Shown piece after piece: positions 16,885 to 25,144 of a DNA stretch of 64,000 nucleotides (its first letter is position 1; each line of letters begins with the position of its first letter). Made by a program: the position numbers and the translations under genes. The notes below the pieces were generated by a model that was not told where the DNA came from, made no database searches, and saw nothing but the letters and a program-made list of their open reading frames with translations. This DNA is from Solibacillus sp. FSL W7-1464 (lineage in GTDB: Bacteria > Bacillota > Bacilli > Bacillales_A > Planococcaceae): contig NZ_JBBORC010000001.1 in assembly GCF_038004425.1 (NCBI RefSeq), forward strand, positions 1,403,001 through 1,467,000. The letters run 5' to 3'.

Positions 16885-17343
16885 ATTTTACAACTATTAA
16901 TTGATGCAGATGCATGCCCAGTTGTTGATTTAGCGCTGTTTATTTCATCTCGATATGAGATAAGACCAATCTTGTTCTGCGATACATCACATCGAATGGA
17001 ACGAGATGGTGCAAAAACAATTATTGTTGACAAAGGACCAGATTCGGTTGATTTTAAGCTCTTAAGTGTCTTAAAGCGAGGAGATATTGTCATAACAGGT
17101 GATTATGGCCTTGCTGCGATGTGTATTGCAAAAGGTGGAATTGTCATTACTCATAACGGTAAAAAACTGACGTCTGACAACATAGACCAACTGTTGGCTT
17201 TTCGATTTGAAAGTGCGAAAATAAGACGTGCAGGGGGACGTACGAAAGGTCCTAAAAAACGCACAGAAGAAAATAATTTGGCTTTTGAAACAAAATTTCG
17301 ACAAATTTGTGAACGTGCGATTTTTGAGAAGGAGGAATCATAA
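16885..17343 (+). CDS. DUF188 / YaiI-YqxD family protein with an abnormal start
   Basis: The frame encodes a full-length YaiI/YqxD (DUF188) protein of about 152 residues with the family motifs: DADACPVV at the N-terminus, CDTSHRM, VDKGPDSVDF, ITGDYGLAA and the C-terminal GGRTKGPKKRT. These proteins are PIN-like in fold and their function is not established. No ATG, GTG or TTG lies in frame before the DADACP motif. The only plausible in-frame initiator is ATT at 16885, about ten bases after AAAGG. Alternatively, ATG 16875/16878 reaches the motif if one T of the run 16886-16889 is removed. The stop abuts the start of dsdA. Confidence 0.8.
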   Translation: MLQLLIDADACPVVDLALFISSRYEIRPILFCDTSHRMERDGAKTIIVDKGPDSVDFKLLSVLKRGDIVITGDYGLAAMCIAKGGIVITHNGKKLTSDNIDQLLAFRFESAKIRRAGGRTKGPKKRTEENNLAFETKFRQICERAIFEKEES

Positions 17344-18672
17344 ATGAATCAGCAAATATTAAATTTAGACGCACTAAAAGAGCGCTTTCCATTAATTGAA
17401 AAGCTGCAATCCGAACAATACGTTTTTTGGGAAAATGAAAATGCAGAGAAAGGAAGGCAGTTATCTGAACAAGTAACGCTTGATATGATTCAAGACGCAG
17501 AAAATAGATTAAAGCGTTTTTCTTCTTATATAAAGGTCGCATTTCCGATGACGAAATTTTCAGACGGTATTATTGAATCGGAATTTAAAGAAATTGCTGC
17601 GATGAAAAAACTCATAGAAGGACGACGCGGTTTTAATATTCCCGGAAAACTAATGCTTAAATGTGATCATGCATTACCGATCGCCGGTTCAATTAAAGCG
17701 CGTGGCGGTATATATGAAGTGTTAAGCCATGCCGAAAAGCTGGCAATTGATGCAGGTATGATAACAGAACAAGATGATTACGCAAAATTCCATAGTGAAG
17801 AATTTCGCCAATTTTTTAGCCAATATAAAATAGCGGTCGGATCAACTGGTAATTTAGGCCTGAGTATCGGTATTATTAGCGCACAGCTTGGTTTCCGGGT
17901 AACGGTGCATATGTCGATAGAGGCAAAAGAGTGGAAAAAAGAACTGCTGCGTGAAAAAGGGGTAGAAGTGATCGAATACGAATCTGACTACACGTCTGCC
18001 GTGGAAAACGGCCGCCAAGTAGCAGAAAAAGATCCCGCATGCCATTTCGTTGATGATGAAAATTCAATCGATCTGTTTTTAGGATATTCAGTTGCCGGTT
18101 TACGCCTGAAAGAACAGCTACAGCAAGCAAAAATAAAAGTCGATGCGAATCATCCGCTATTTGTTTATCTGCCTTGCGGGGTTGGGGGAGCGCCCGGAGG
18201 AATTGCCTACTCTTTAAAACAAATTTACGGTGAACAGATTCATATTTTCTTTGCGGAACCATTTGCATCACCATGTATGCTTTTAGGATTGATGACAGGT
18301 TTGCATGACAAAATCAGTGTGAATGATATTGGGTTGTCCAACCAGACAGAAGCTGACGGATTGGCGGTAGGACGTCCTTCACGATTTGTCGGAACATTGA
18401 TGGAATCCGTTATAAGCGGATGTTATACTGTGGATGACAGCTTTTTATTTAGAAGTTTAAAAGGTATGTTTGAGACGGAAAACATTTTTATGGAACCTTC
18501 AGCGCATGCAGGTGTGTATGGTCCGATTGAATTAATGATGCAGGGGACATCATACATCGAAAAGCATGGGCTTACAGATAAAATGGAAAACGCCACACAT
18601 ATTATTTGGTCAACAGGCGGTGATTTAGTGCCTGAAGAATTACGCCAGCAGTATTTACAATCAGAGATATAG
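17344..18672 (+). CDS. dsdA: D-serine ammonia-lyase
   Basis: A 442-residue PLP enzyme that converts D-serine to pyruvate and ammonium. The PLP lysine lies in GSIKARGG (about residue 119), the phosphate-binding loop is STGNLGLS, and PCGVGGAPGG and STGGDLVPEE follow; length and order match DsdA. It detoxifies or uses D-serine in the cytoplasm. The ATG at 17344 immediately follows the DUF188 stop with GAAGGAGG inside that gene's end, so they are translationally adjacent. No dsdC regulator or dsdX transporter is next to it. Confidence 0.94.
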   Translation: MNQQILNLDALKERFPLIEKLQSEQYVFWENENAEKGRQLSEQVTLDMIQDAENRLKRFSSYIKVAFPMTKFSDGIIESEFKEIAAMKKLIEGRRGFNIPGKLMLKCDHALPIAGSIKARGGIYEVLSHAEKLAIDAGMITEQDDYAKFHSEEFRQFFSQYKIAVGSTGNLGLSIGIISAQLGFRVTVHMSIEAKEWKKELLREKGVEVIEYESDYTSAVENGRQVAEKDPACHFVDDENSIDLFLGYSVAGLRLKEQLQQAKIKVDANHPLFVYLPCGVGGAPGGIAYSLKQIYGEQIHIFFAEPFASPCMLLGLMTGLHDKISVNDIGLSNQTEADGLAVGRPSRFVGTLMESVISGCYTVDDSFLFRSLKGMFETENIFMEPSAHAGVYGPIELMMQGTSYIEKHGLTDKMENATHIIWSTGGDLVPEELRQQYLQSEI

Positions 18673-18686
18673 AAGGGAAGTCGCTT

Positions 18687-19037
18687 GTGTTAATTGTAGT
18701 AGTCATCATCGCATTTTTTGGGGCAGGTTTACTCGATTTAAACTTACGCAAAAAATATAACATCCCAAAAAACGAGAAATTTATGGATCAGTATGTGGGG
18801 ATTTGGCATTTCGTCTTGGAAATCATCCTATGCTTCATGTTTTTATCGTATGTAACTATTAATCTATTTGACCAAAAAACATTATATTCTGTATTGTTTG
18901 CGTTCATTATGATTTTGTTTATAGTTCGCGGATTATTGGAGTTTTGGTTTAGAAGAGAAAAGCGCCGTCATATTATTTCATTTACGTATGTAGGGCTTTG
19001 TGCAATTTGCAGTATCGCGATTGCCATCATTATGTAA
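18687..19037 (+). CDS. DUF4181-type small membrane protein
   Basis: A 116-residue protein with four hydrophobic segments and the signature region NLRKKYNIPKNEKFMDQYVG between the first two, matching DUF4181 proteins of Bacillales. The function is unknown. The start is GTG at 18687 after GAAGGGAAG, 14 bases past dsdA, so it is probably the last gene of the DUF188-dsdA operon. A terminator follows. Confidence 0.8.
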   Translation: MLIVVVIIAFFGAGLLDLNLRKKYNIPKNEKFMDQYVGIWHFVLEIILCFMFLSYVTINLFDQKTLYSVLFAFIMILFIVRGLLEFWFRREKRRHIISFTYVGLCAICSIAIAIIM

Positions 19038-19040
19038 GAA

Positions 19041-19080
19041 AGAAGTGTGTTGTGGGAGAACCCTCAACACACTTCTTTTT
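19041..19080. terminator. Bidirectional terminator
   Basis: Perfect 12-base stem AGAAGTGTGTTG (19041-19052) with CAACACACTTCT (19065-19076) then T5; it serves the DUF4181 gene and the convergent synthase-family gene. Confidence 0.9.
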
Positions 19081-19900
19081 AATCTGCCTGGATTTCTTCT
19101 ACTGTTGCTTCAACTTCTGAGCGGGACATTTTTTCTCGTCCATCTCTCATGGCCTGCAATGTTTTATGTGCCAATGCTAAAGGCAGTCTACAGAATAATT
19201 TAATCGAACGTTTGTCTAAATCTTTCATATAAAGGTCGGCCTTTGCCAAGTTTTCCTCCGCATAAGCAAATAGTTCAGCACGCGTCCAGCCATCAGGTAC
19301 GAAGCTGACACCGCGCTCATCCAAATCTTCCTGCTCGTTACGTAAAATATTTACTGCCTGCAAACCGCGACCGTAGCCGATTGCCAGTTCACGGTCTGTT
19401 TTCGTGCCGGCGCTCCATTCCCAAAGCTCCGAAAGCATGACACCGACTAAGCCAGCCACATAATATGTATAGTCGTCCAAGTCTTCTTTCGTATGCACTT
19501 GCCAATTTGCGAGTGCCCATTTTGCCATCCCTTCTGCCATTTCGCTCGTCGCTGAAGTGACAATCGGGAATGCTCCTTGAGGACAAACTTCCAGCCAGTC
19601 AGCTAAACGAAGCGTTACTTCAGGCATTTTGTCCTTTACAGGTGCCAGTGCATCAAGGTAAGCATTATTATCAAAAGCAGGGGCTTTCAGCAATTCTGCT
19701 ACTTTTAATAATGTCGCATTTTTCATTTCATTGGAAACATCTTCATGATCTTCAATTTCATCAATTGCCCGCATCGCTAAATACGCTGCAGCAACCGTTA
19801 ATTTTAATTCTTTATCTAAAAAAGTAATGGGGATATAAAATGTGCGGCTCGTTTCTTTTAAAACGCGCATCGCATCTTTTTGTAAAGCTTTATTCGACAT
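19079..19900 (-). CDS. Squalene/phytoene synthase family protein, altered second Asp motif
   Basis: A 273-residue all-helical protein of the trans head-to-head prenyl synthase family. The substrate-binding first motif is intact (AIDEIED), but the second reads NILRNEQED, where synthases normally have NILRDVxED, so the first Asp of the second Asp-rich motif is Asn. B. subtilis YisP, a family member acting as a farnesyl diphosphate phosphatase, also departs from the synthase motifs, so a phosphatase role is as likely as squalene synthesis. The ATG at 19900 follows GGAGG; the longer frame has no ribosome site. No carotenoid or hopanoid genes are nearby. Confidence 0.85.
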   Translation of the reverse strand: MSNKALQKDAMRVLKETSRTFYIPITFLDKELKLTVAAAYLAMRAIDEIEDHEDVSNEMKNATLLKVAELLKAPAFDNNAYLDALAPVKDKMPEVTLRLADWLEVCPQGAFPIVTSATSEMAEGMAKWALANWQVHTKEDLDDYTYYVAGLVGVMLSELWEWSAGTKTDRELAIGYGRGLQAVNILRNEQEDLDERGVSFVPDGWTRAELFAYAEENLAKADLYMKDLDKRSIKLFCRLPLALAHKTLQAMRDGREKMSRSEVEATVEEIQAD

Positions 19901-20200
19901 AAGGAAAACTTCCTCCATTCTAAATTGCATCCACCTCTTATCGTAACGCAAATTTGAGAAAAGGGAAAATAAAAGTTCCGGCTCTTGAGGATTTGAGGCA
20001 GGGAATGAAAATAGAAAGCGGAGAAATAGAGCAATGGATATCAAAAGTGGAAAAATCAGCGAAAAGTAGGAAGGTTGAATGCTAAAGTAGACCCTCTCCC
20101 GAATAAAGAACTACCCCCGTATAACATTCATTTCCAGTATGTACATATTAATTGAAATATGTTAATATTAGAACAATTCAAATGGACGGAGGTGAACGGA

Positions 20201-20332
20201 ATGAAGAAGTTAGCGATCGAGACAGGTGTAAAAGTGGATACAGCTATGTATTTTGCACGTGTCATTACTTTTAAATTTGGGTCTAACGGGATAGGTGTGT
20301 CCTTTTTTAGACAATTTAAAAATAATGCGTAG
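20201..20332 (+). CDS. Small orphan protein, 43 residues
   Basis: GGAGGTGA is placed seven bases before ATG 20201, and the frame runs 43 codons to TAG 20332, followed by a clear terminator at 20364-20396. The product begins MKKLAIETGVKV, contains a short amphipathic stretch rich in Phe and Val, and ends KNNA. It resembles no family known to me. The good ribosome site, private terminator and position in an otherwise empty gap make it a probable gene. It could also be a leader peptide for the ABC-F gene downstream, with the terminator acting as attenuator. Confidence 0.5.
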   Translation: MKKLAIETGVKVDTAMYFARVITFKFGSNGIGVSFFRQFKNNA

Positions 20333-20363
20333 CTAATTAACTTCATTCTTTTCACCATCATTG

Positions 20364-20396
20364 AAAAGGCTGCTCTTGTTAATGAGCAGTCTTTTT
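20364..20396 (+). terminator. Terminator upstream of the ABC-F gene
   Basis: AAAGGCTGCTC pairs with GAGCAGTCTTT (G-T included), loop TTGTTAAT, then T5. It ends 34 bases before the ABC-F start, a layout also seen in attenuators of ribosome-protection ABC-F genes. Confidence 0.75.
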
Positions 20397-20429
20397 GTTG
20401 TTTAGCTGCGCCAGTGGAGGCGTAGAAAT

Positions 20430-22043
20430 ATGCAGTTGAAAGCAGAAAACATAACGAAAATTATCGGTGGCAACACCATTTTTAAGGAACTTTCCTTTGA
20501 AATGAATGCCGGTGAACGTATCGCAGTCGTCGGTCGAAACGGCAGCGGGAAAACGACTTTATTTAAAGTGCTGGCAGGCATTGAAAAACCCGATGAGGGG
20601 CGAATCATAAAATTGAAAAGTCAGACAATCGGCTACTTGCATCAAATTCCCCGATACACGGATCTATCAGTTTTTGATGTATTGTCAAAAGCATTCGCCG
20701 AATTACATGTTATTAAAGATCGTCTGTCTCAGTTGGAAATGAAGATGGCAACTGATTTATCCGAGAAGATTTTAAATCAATATGGCGAGCTGCAAGAGCA
20801 CTATTTAGCAAAAGGCGGCTACGAAATCGAAGCAAAAATTGCATCGATTGCCAATGGACTCGCAATTTCAAAGCTATTGGAGCAACCTTTTCATGCACTG
20901 AGCGGTGGGGAAAAGACAAAGGTAATGCTCGCTCAAATTTTACTCCGGCAGCCGGATATTTTACTGTTGGATGAACCGACAAATCATTTGGATCTTGCTG
21001 CAACACAATGGCTTGAAGACTATTTGCAATACTTTAAAGGTACCGTTGTTGTGATCTCGCATGACCGGATGTTTTTAAATAAAATTGTTCACTATGTGGC
21101 AGAAATTGAAGATGGGCAGATTTGGGTGAGTAAAGGTAACTATAATCAGTACATTAAAAATAAAGAGGCAAAAATAGCACAGCAGTTTGCGGCATATGAA
21201 GAACAGCAAAAAAAGATTCAAAAAATGAAAGAAGCGATTCGCCGATTACGACAATGGGCGAATGAAGCGTCACCTCCGAATCCCGATCTATACCGTAAAG
21301 CGAAAGTAATGGAGAAAATGCTGGCACGAATGGAAACCGTCAAAAAGCCAAAAACCGAGCGCCAGATGAATTTACAGTTGAAAACTGAAGACCGGACAGG
21401 AAAAGAAGTGTTTATGCTGAAAAACATTTCCCACGGATTTGAGCAGGATTTTTTATTTATGAATGTACAGTTATCGGTACATTTTCAAGATCGAATCGCG
21501 ATTGTCGGGAATAATGGAACAGGTAAATCCACATTGTTAAAAATCCTATTAGGGGAAATTGCGCCTATAGATGGCGATGCAATACAGGGAAGTAATTTAA
21601 AAATCGGTTACCTTGCACAGCAGTTTGACCAATTTAACGGCAAACAGCGTCTTATTGATGCATTCCGTGAGCAAGTGTCATTAACGGAATACGATGCGCG
21701 GCATATGCTTGCCCAATTTTTATTTTACGGTCATGATGTATTTAAAAAAGTGGATCAACTAAGCGGTGGGGAGAAAATGAGACTTCGATTAGCTCAGTTA
21801 ATGGTTCAGAAATGCAATGTTCTTGTTTTGGATGAACCGACAAACCATCTTGATATTGAGTCGAGGGAAGCACTTGAAGAAGCATTGGGGAACTTTGAAG
21901 GAACCATACTAGCGATTAGCCATGACCGCTATTTTCTTCAAAAACTATTTACGAGAACGGCTTGGCTGGAAAATCAGCAGCTTACCGTGCATGAAGGTCC
22001 ATTTGAATGGGCACAGTCGAAACAAAAGGAGTTAAGCAAATGA
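20430..22043 (+). CDS. ABC-F family ribosome-associated ATPase
   Basis: A 537-residue protein with two ABC domains and no membrane segments. Walker A motifs are GRNGSGKTT and GNNGTGKST, signatures LSGGEKTKV and LSGGEKMRL, and both Walker B loops read DEPTNHLD. The interdomain linker (about residues 235-320) is Lys/Arg/Gln-rich and helical, with no long C-terminal extension. ABC-F proteins act on the ribosome, either as housekeeping translation factors or as antibiotic resistance factors; the sequence alone does not place it. The ATG follows GTGGAGG. A short ORF plus terminator upstream would fit attenuation. It overlaps the ASCH gene by ATGA. Confidence 0.9.
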   Translation: MQLKAENITKIIGGNTIFKELSFEMNAGERIAVVGRNGSGKTTLFKVLAGIEKPDEGRIIKLKSQTIGYLHQIPRYTDLSVFDVLSKAFAELHVIKDRLSQLEMKMATDLSEKILNQYGELQEHYLAKGGYEIEAKIASIANGLAISKLLEQPFHALSGGEKTKVMLAQILLRQPDILLLDEPTNHLDLAATQWLEDYLQYFKGTVVVISHDRMFLNKIVHYVAEIEDGQIWVSKGNYNQYIKNKEAKIAQQFAAYEEQQKKIQKMKEAIRRLRQWANEASPPNPDLYRKAKVMEKMLARMETVKKPKTERQMNLQLKTEDRTGKEVFMLKNISHGFEQDFLFMNVQLSVHFQDRIAIVGNNGTGKSTLLKILLGEIAPIDGDAIQGSNLKIGYLAQQFDQFNGKQRLIDAFREQVSLTEYDARHMLAQFLFYGHDVFKKVDQLSGGEKMRLRLAQLMVQKCNVLVLDEPTNHLDIESREALEEALGNFEGTILAISHDRYFLQKLFTRTAWLENQQLTVHEGPFEWAQSKQKELSK

Positions 22044-22480
22044 ATCAAATCGAAGCCTATTGGCAGTATTTTTGTAATTCGGAAGGTATGAAAAATATTC
22101 ATTATAAAGAAGCATTTCAATTTGGGGAAAAAGCAGATTGGCTTGCGGGACTTGTATTGGATGGCGTCAAAGGAGCAACTTGTTCAAGCTTTCCATTGTA
22201 TGAACTGGAAGGAGAAAGATTACCGGAAATCGGGGACTATCAGATTGTTTTAAACAGTCAGGATGATCCGGTTGCGATCATCCAATCCTATTCCATTGAA
22301 ATATACCCATTCAATGAAGTACCGGTTGATTTTGCGTTAGCAGAAGGAGAGGGGACTTATGCCGAGTGGAAGGAAGCGCATGTCGCGTTTTTTAGCAGAG
22401 AACTGTCCGAACAAGGTCTTGAATTTACCGAAGAAATGCTGACAGTTTGTGACCGCTTCAAAAAAGTTTTTCCTAAATGA
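22040..22480 (+). CDS. ASCH domain-containing protein
   Basis: A 146-residue soluble protein with an ASCH (PUA-like) fold: the segment GLVLDGVKGATCSS followed by GDYQIVLNSQDDPVAIIQ is the core RNA-binding-like strand pattern. ASCH proteins are thought to bind RNA or modified nucleosides; a defined function is lacking for this one. The ATG overlaps the ABC-F stop (ATGA), so the two are translationally coupled, suggesting a ribosome- or RNA-linked role. The operon ends at a strong terminator. Confidence 0.85.
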   Translation: MNQIEAYWQYFCNSEGMKNIHYKEAFQFGEKADWLAGLVLDGVKGATCSSFPLYELEGERLPEIGDYQIVLNSQDDPVAIIQSYSIEIYPFNEVPVDFALAEGEGTYAEWKEAHVAFFSRELSEQGLEFTEEMLTVCDRFKKVFPK

Positions 22481-22520
22481 AGTTTAGTAAGCTACATGTT
22501 CAATAGTTAGACTTATATAA

Positions 22521-22557
22521 AATGGAGGGATTTGCTTAGGCAATCCTCCATTTTTTC
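22521..22557 (+). terminator. Terminator of the ABC-F/ASCH operon
   Basis: Stem AATGGAGGGATT (22521-22532) with AATCCTCCATT (22542-22552), one bulge, then T6. Confidence 0.9.
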
Positions 22558-22709
22558 ACTTTTTTCCTCAAGATCCACACTTCTTGGCAACAATTACTAT
22601 CAGAAATCGTTACATAATAGTTGCATAAGTTAATGTTTTTTTGATATATTGATTCTTGTTTTTCTAAATAAAAAAGAAAAACGTCTTGAATAGAAAGAGT
22701 GATTACAAG

Positions 22710-24611
22710 GTGAAAAACTTAGTAAAAAATAAAAGCTTATTAAACAATTTCCTAGGGATTTTCGTTCTGGCTGTATTAATGCTATGGGCGAAAACTTATA
22801 TTACACAACTAACGCAGTTTAAGCTGGGCGTTGAAGGACCACTCCAGCAGTTTCTTTTATTGATTAACCCATTAGGATCTGCGCTATTATTTTTATCAGT
22901 TGCTTTTCTGTTTAAAGGAAAGAGAAAACTGACGGTCTTGATCATCATCTATACATTGATGACAATTCTCTTATTTGCAAATGCTGTATATTATCGCTTC
23001 TTCAGTGATTTTATTACGCTTCCTACAATCTCTCAAACACAAAATTTCGGGGATTTAGGCGGCAGTGTTTTAACATTATTAAAACCTTATGATGTATTAT
23101 TTTTTGCGGATATTTTCGTGTTGCTATATATTCGTTTTTCAAAGAAAATTAATTTCCAATCCGGCAAAATCGGATTCAAAATGCCTGCAGCTGTTATGGC
23201 AGCGGCAATTGTATTGTCTATTGTTAACTTACAATTAGCTGAAGCAGACCGCCCGGATTTATTGAGCCGAGGCTTTGACCGCAGTTATATCGTAAAATAT
23301 TTAGGTATGTACAATTATTCTATTTATGATTCTGTTAAAACGTTTGAAGCGTCTTCAGAGCGGGCTTCAGCTGACAGCAGTGATATTGCGGAAATTATTA
23401 ACTATACAAATTCATTTTCAGCCGGGCCAAACGAGAAGTACTTTGGTAAAGCGAAAGATATGAATGTTATTTACTTACATTTGGAATCCATGCAGTCGTT
23501 TTTGATTGATTATGAACTTGAGGGCGAACAAGTAACACCGTTTTTAAATTCATTAGTTAAAAATGAAAACACAATGTATTTCGATAACTTTTATCATCAA
23601 ACAGCGCAGGGGAAAACTTCCGATGCTGAATTTATGTTAGAGAATTCATTATTCGGATTGCCACAAGGTTCGGCCTTTATTACGAAAGGACAAAATACGT
23701 TTGAAGCCGCACCATCGATTTTAAAAGATTATGGCTATACGTCTGCAGTGTTCCACGGAAATAATGGCAGCTTCTGGAACCGAAATATTATTTACAACCA
23801 GTTTGGCTATGACGAATTTTTTGATGAAAGTTCATATGATACTGCCGATTCGAAAAATATGGCGGAGTACGGTTTAATGGATAAACCATTTTTCGAGCAG
23901 TCAGAAAGCCTGCTTGAAACATTGCCGCAGCCATTCTATACAAAATTCATAACAGTTGCCCATCACTTCCCATACAAGATTGACCAGGATTTAGTGTCGA
24001 TCGGTAAGGCGACAACAGGCGATGCAAGTGTCGATAATTATTTCCAGACAGCTCGATATGCCGACGAAGCGATTGAACAGTTCTTTGCCTATTTAAAAGA
24101 ATCCGGTCTTTATGAAAATACAATGATTGTGATGTACGGTGACCATTACGGGATTTCCGATAACCACAATAAAGCGATGGAACAAATTATTGGTGAAGAA
24201 GTTACACCTGTTGTAAATGCAGATTTACAGCGTGTACCGCTATTTATTCATGTACCGGGCATGGAAGGTGGCGTTAACCATACGTATGGCGGCCAAATAG
24301 ACCTTCTTCCGACAGTACTGCATTTACTTGGTGTTGAAACGAAAAACAATATTCATTTTGGTACAGACCTGCTTTCTGAAGAGCATAGCGAAATCGTGCC
24401 GTTCAGAAACGGTAATTTTGTCAGCCCGACGATCTATTCATTGGACGGCAAATACTACAATCCGAAGTCAGGTGAAGCGCTCGATGAGTCGAAAGTGGAA
24501 ACAGCAGATAAATTAAAAGCGATGGTAGAAGAAAAACTTCACTATTCCGATAAAGTTGTAAATGGGGATTTATTGCGCTTCCATTCAAAAGACGGAAGCA
24601 TAAAAGAGTAA
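22710..24611 (+). CDS. ltaS: Lipoteichoic acid synthase-type (LtaS) phosphoglycerol transferase
   Basis: A protein of about 633 residues with five N-terminal membrane segments (to about residue 190) and an extracellular sulfatase-like domain. The catalytic Thr is in QGKTSDAEF near residue 300, preceded by the metal-site strand YLHLES and followed by the metal-binding MYGDHYG. It transfers glycerol phosphate from phosphatidylglycerol to build polyglycerol-phosphate LTA. The start is uncertain: GTG 22710 has AAAGAGTG about ten bases upstream, while TTG 22686 adds eight residues without a ribosome site. Its paralogue class (LtaS, YfnI, YqgS, YvgJ) cannot be settled here. Confidence 0.9.
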   Translation: MKNLVKNKSLLNNFLGIFVLAVLMLWAKTYITQLTQFKLGVEGPLQQFLLLINPLGSALLFLSVAFLFKGKRKLTVLIIIYTLMTILLFANAVYYRFFSDFITLPTISQTQNFGDLGGSVLTLLKPYDVLFFADIFVLLYIRFSKKINFQSGKIGFKMPAAVMAAAIVLSIVNLQLAEADRPDLLSRGFDRSYIVKYLGMYNYSIYDSVKTFEASSERASADSSDIAEIINYTNSFSAGPNEKYFGKAKDMNVIYLHLESMQSFLIDYELEGEQVTPFLNSLVKNENTMYFDNFYHQTAQGKTSDAEFMLENSLFGLPQGSAFITKGQNTFEAAPSILKDYGYTSAVFHGNNGSFWNRNIIYNQFGYDEFFDESSYDTADSKNMAEYGLMDKPFFEQSESLLETLPQPFYTKFITVAHHFPYKIDQDLVSIGKATTGDASVDNYFQTARYADEAIEQFFAYLKESGLYENTMIVMYGDHYGISDNHNKAMEQIIGEEVTPVVNADLQRVPLFIHVPGMEGGVNHTYGGQIDLLPTVLHLLGVETKNNIHFGTDLLSEEHSEIVPFRNGNFVSPTIYSLDGKYYNPKSGEALDESKVETADKLKAMVEEKLHYSDKVVNGDLLRFHSKDGSIKE

Positions 24612-24644
24612 GCAGAACAGTTTATAATTGGATATATTTTCTCA

Positions 24645-24687
24645 GGCATCATCTAATTTGATTAATTCAAATGGATGATGCCTTTTT
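24645..24687 (+). terminator. Terminator of ltaS
   Basis: GGCATCATC (24645-24653) pairs with GATGATGCC (24674-24682); the loop contains a second inverted repeat AATTTGA/TTCAAAT; T5 follows. Confidence 0.85.
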
Positions 24688-24895
24688 ATTATCGCTAAAA
24701 AAATAATTAACAAAGATTCAGATGGAGAAAATACTTTTGGAAATATAGTGGAATAGTCGAGGAACTCTATCTGTTTCATAATAAATCATTGACGGGTTTG
24801 AAGTTTGGTTTCCATATAAAACCATGTATCTATCCTGTTAACTACTTTCTGCGATGATGTATATACTTTATACTGAAATTTTAAATGAAATCGTC

Positions 24896-24920
24896 AATTG
24901 TTATTAAAGCAATAACAATT
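24896..24920. promoter_or_regulatory. Operator-like inverted repeat ahead of the catabolic gene cluster
   Basis: AATTGTTATT and AATAACAATT form a perfect 10-bp inverted repeat around AAAGC. A weak promoter candidate follows: TTGAAA (24947), 18 bases, TATTTT (24971). The rest of the 533-base gap from 24612 is AT-rich and holds nothing else recognisable. It does not resemble the B. subtilis FadR box. Confidence 0.5.
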
Positions 24921-25144
24921 TATGTTGTGAGTGTGAATTTTACTATTTGAAAGTACTAATTTAGTGAGAATATTTTCATTGCATTATCTATATAAATTAA
25001 GAGACAGATATTTAATTGCTTAATAGGTTGTAATCTTTTTGTATAAGCAACATATATTGTTTTTTGGGAAAGCGAAATGATTTAGAGTTTTTAGGCGATC
25101 TAAATGATTCGCCAACGCCCAATTTAATAAGGGGGAATGAATGG

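Noticed and set aside
16836-17093. Minus-strand 85-codon ORF
   Set aside because: It is a shadow of the DUF188 coding frame.
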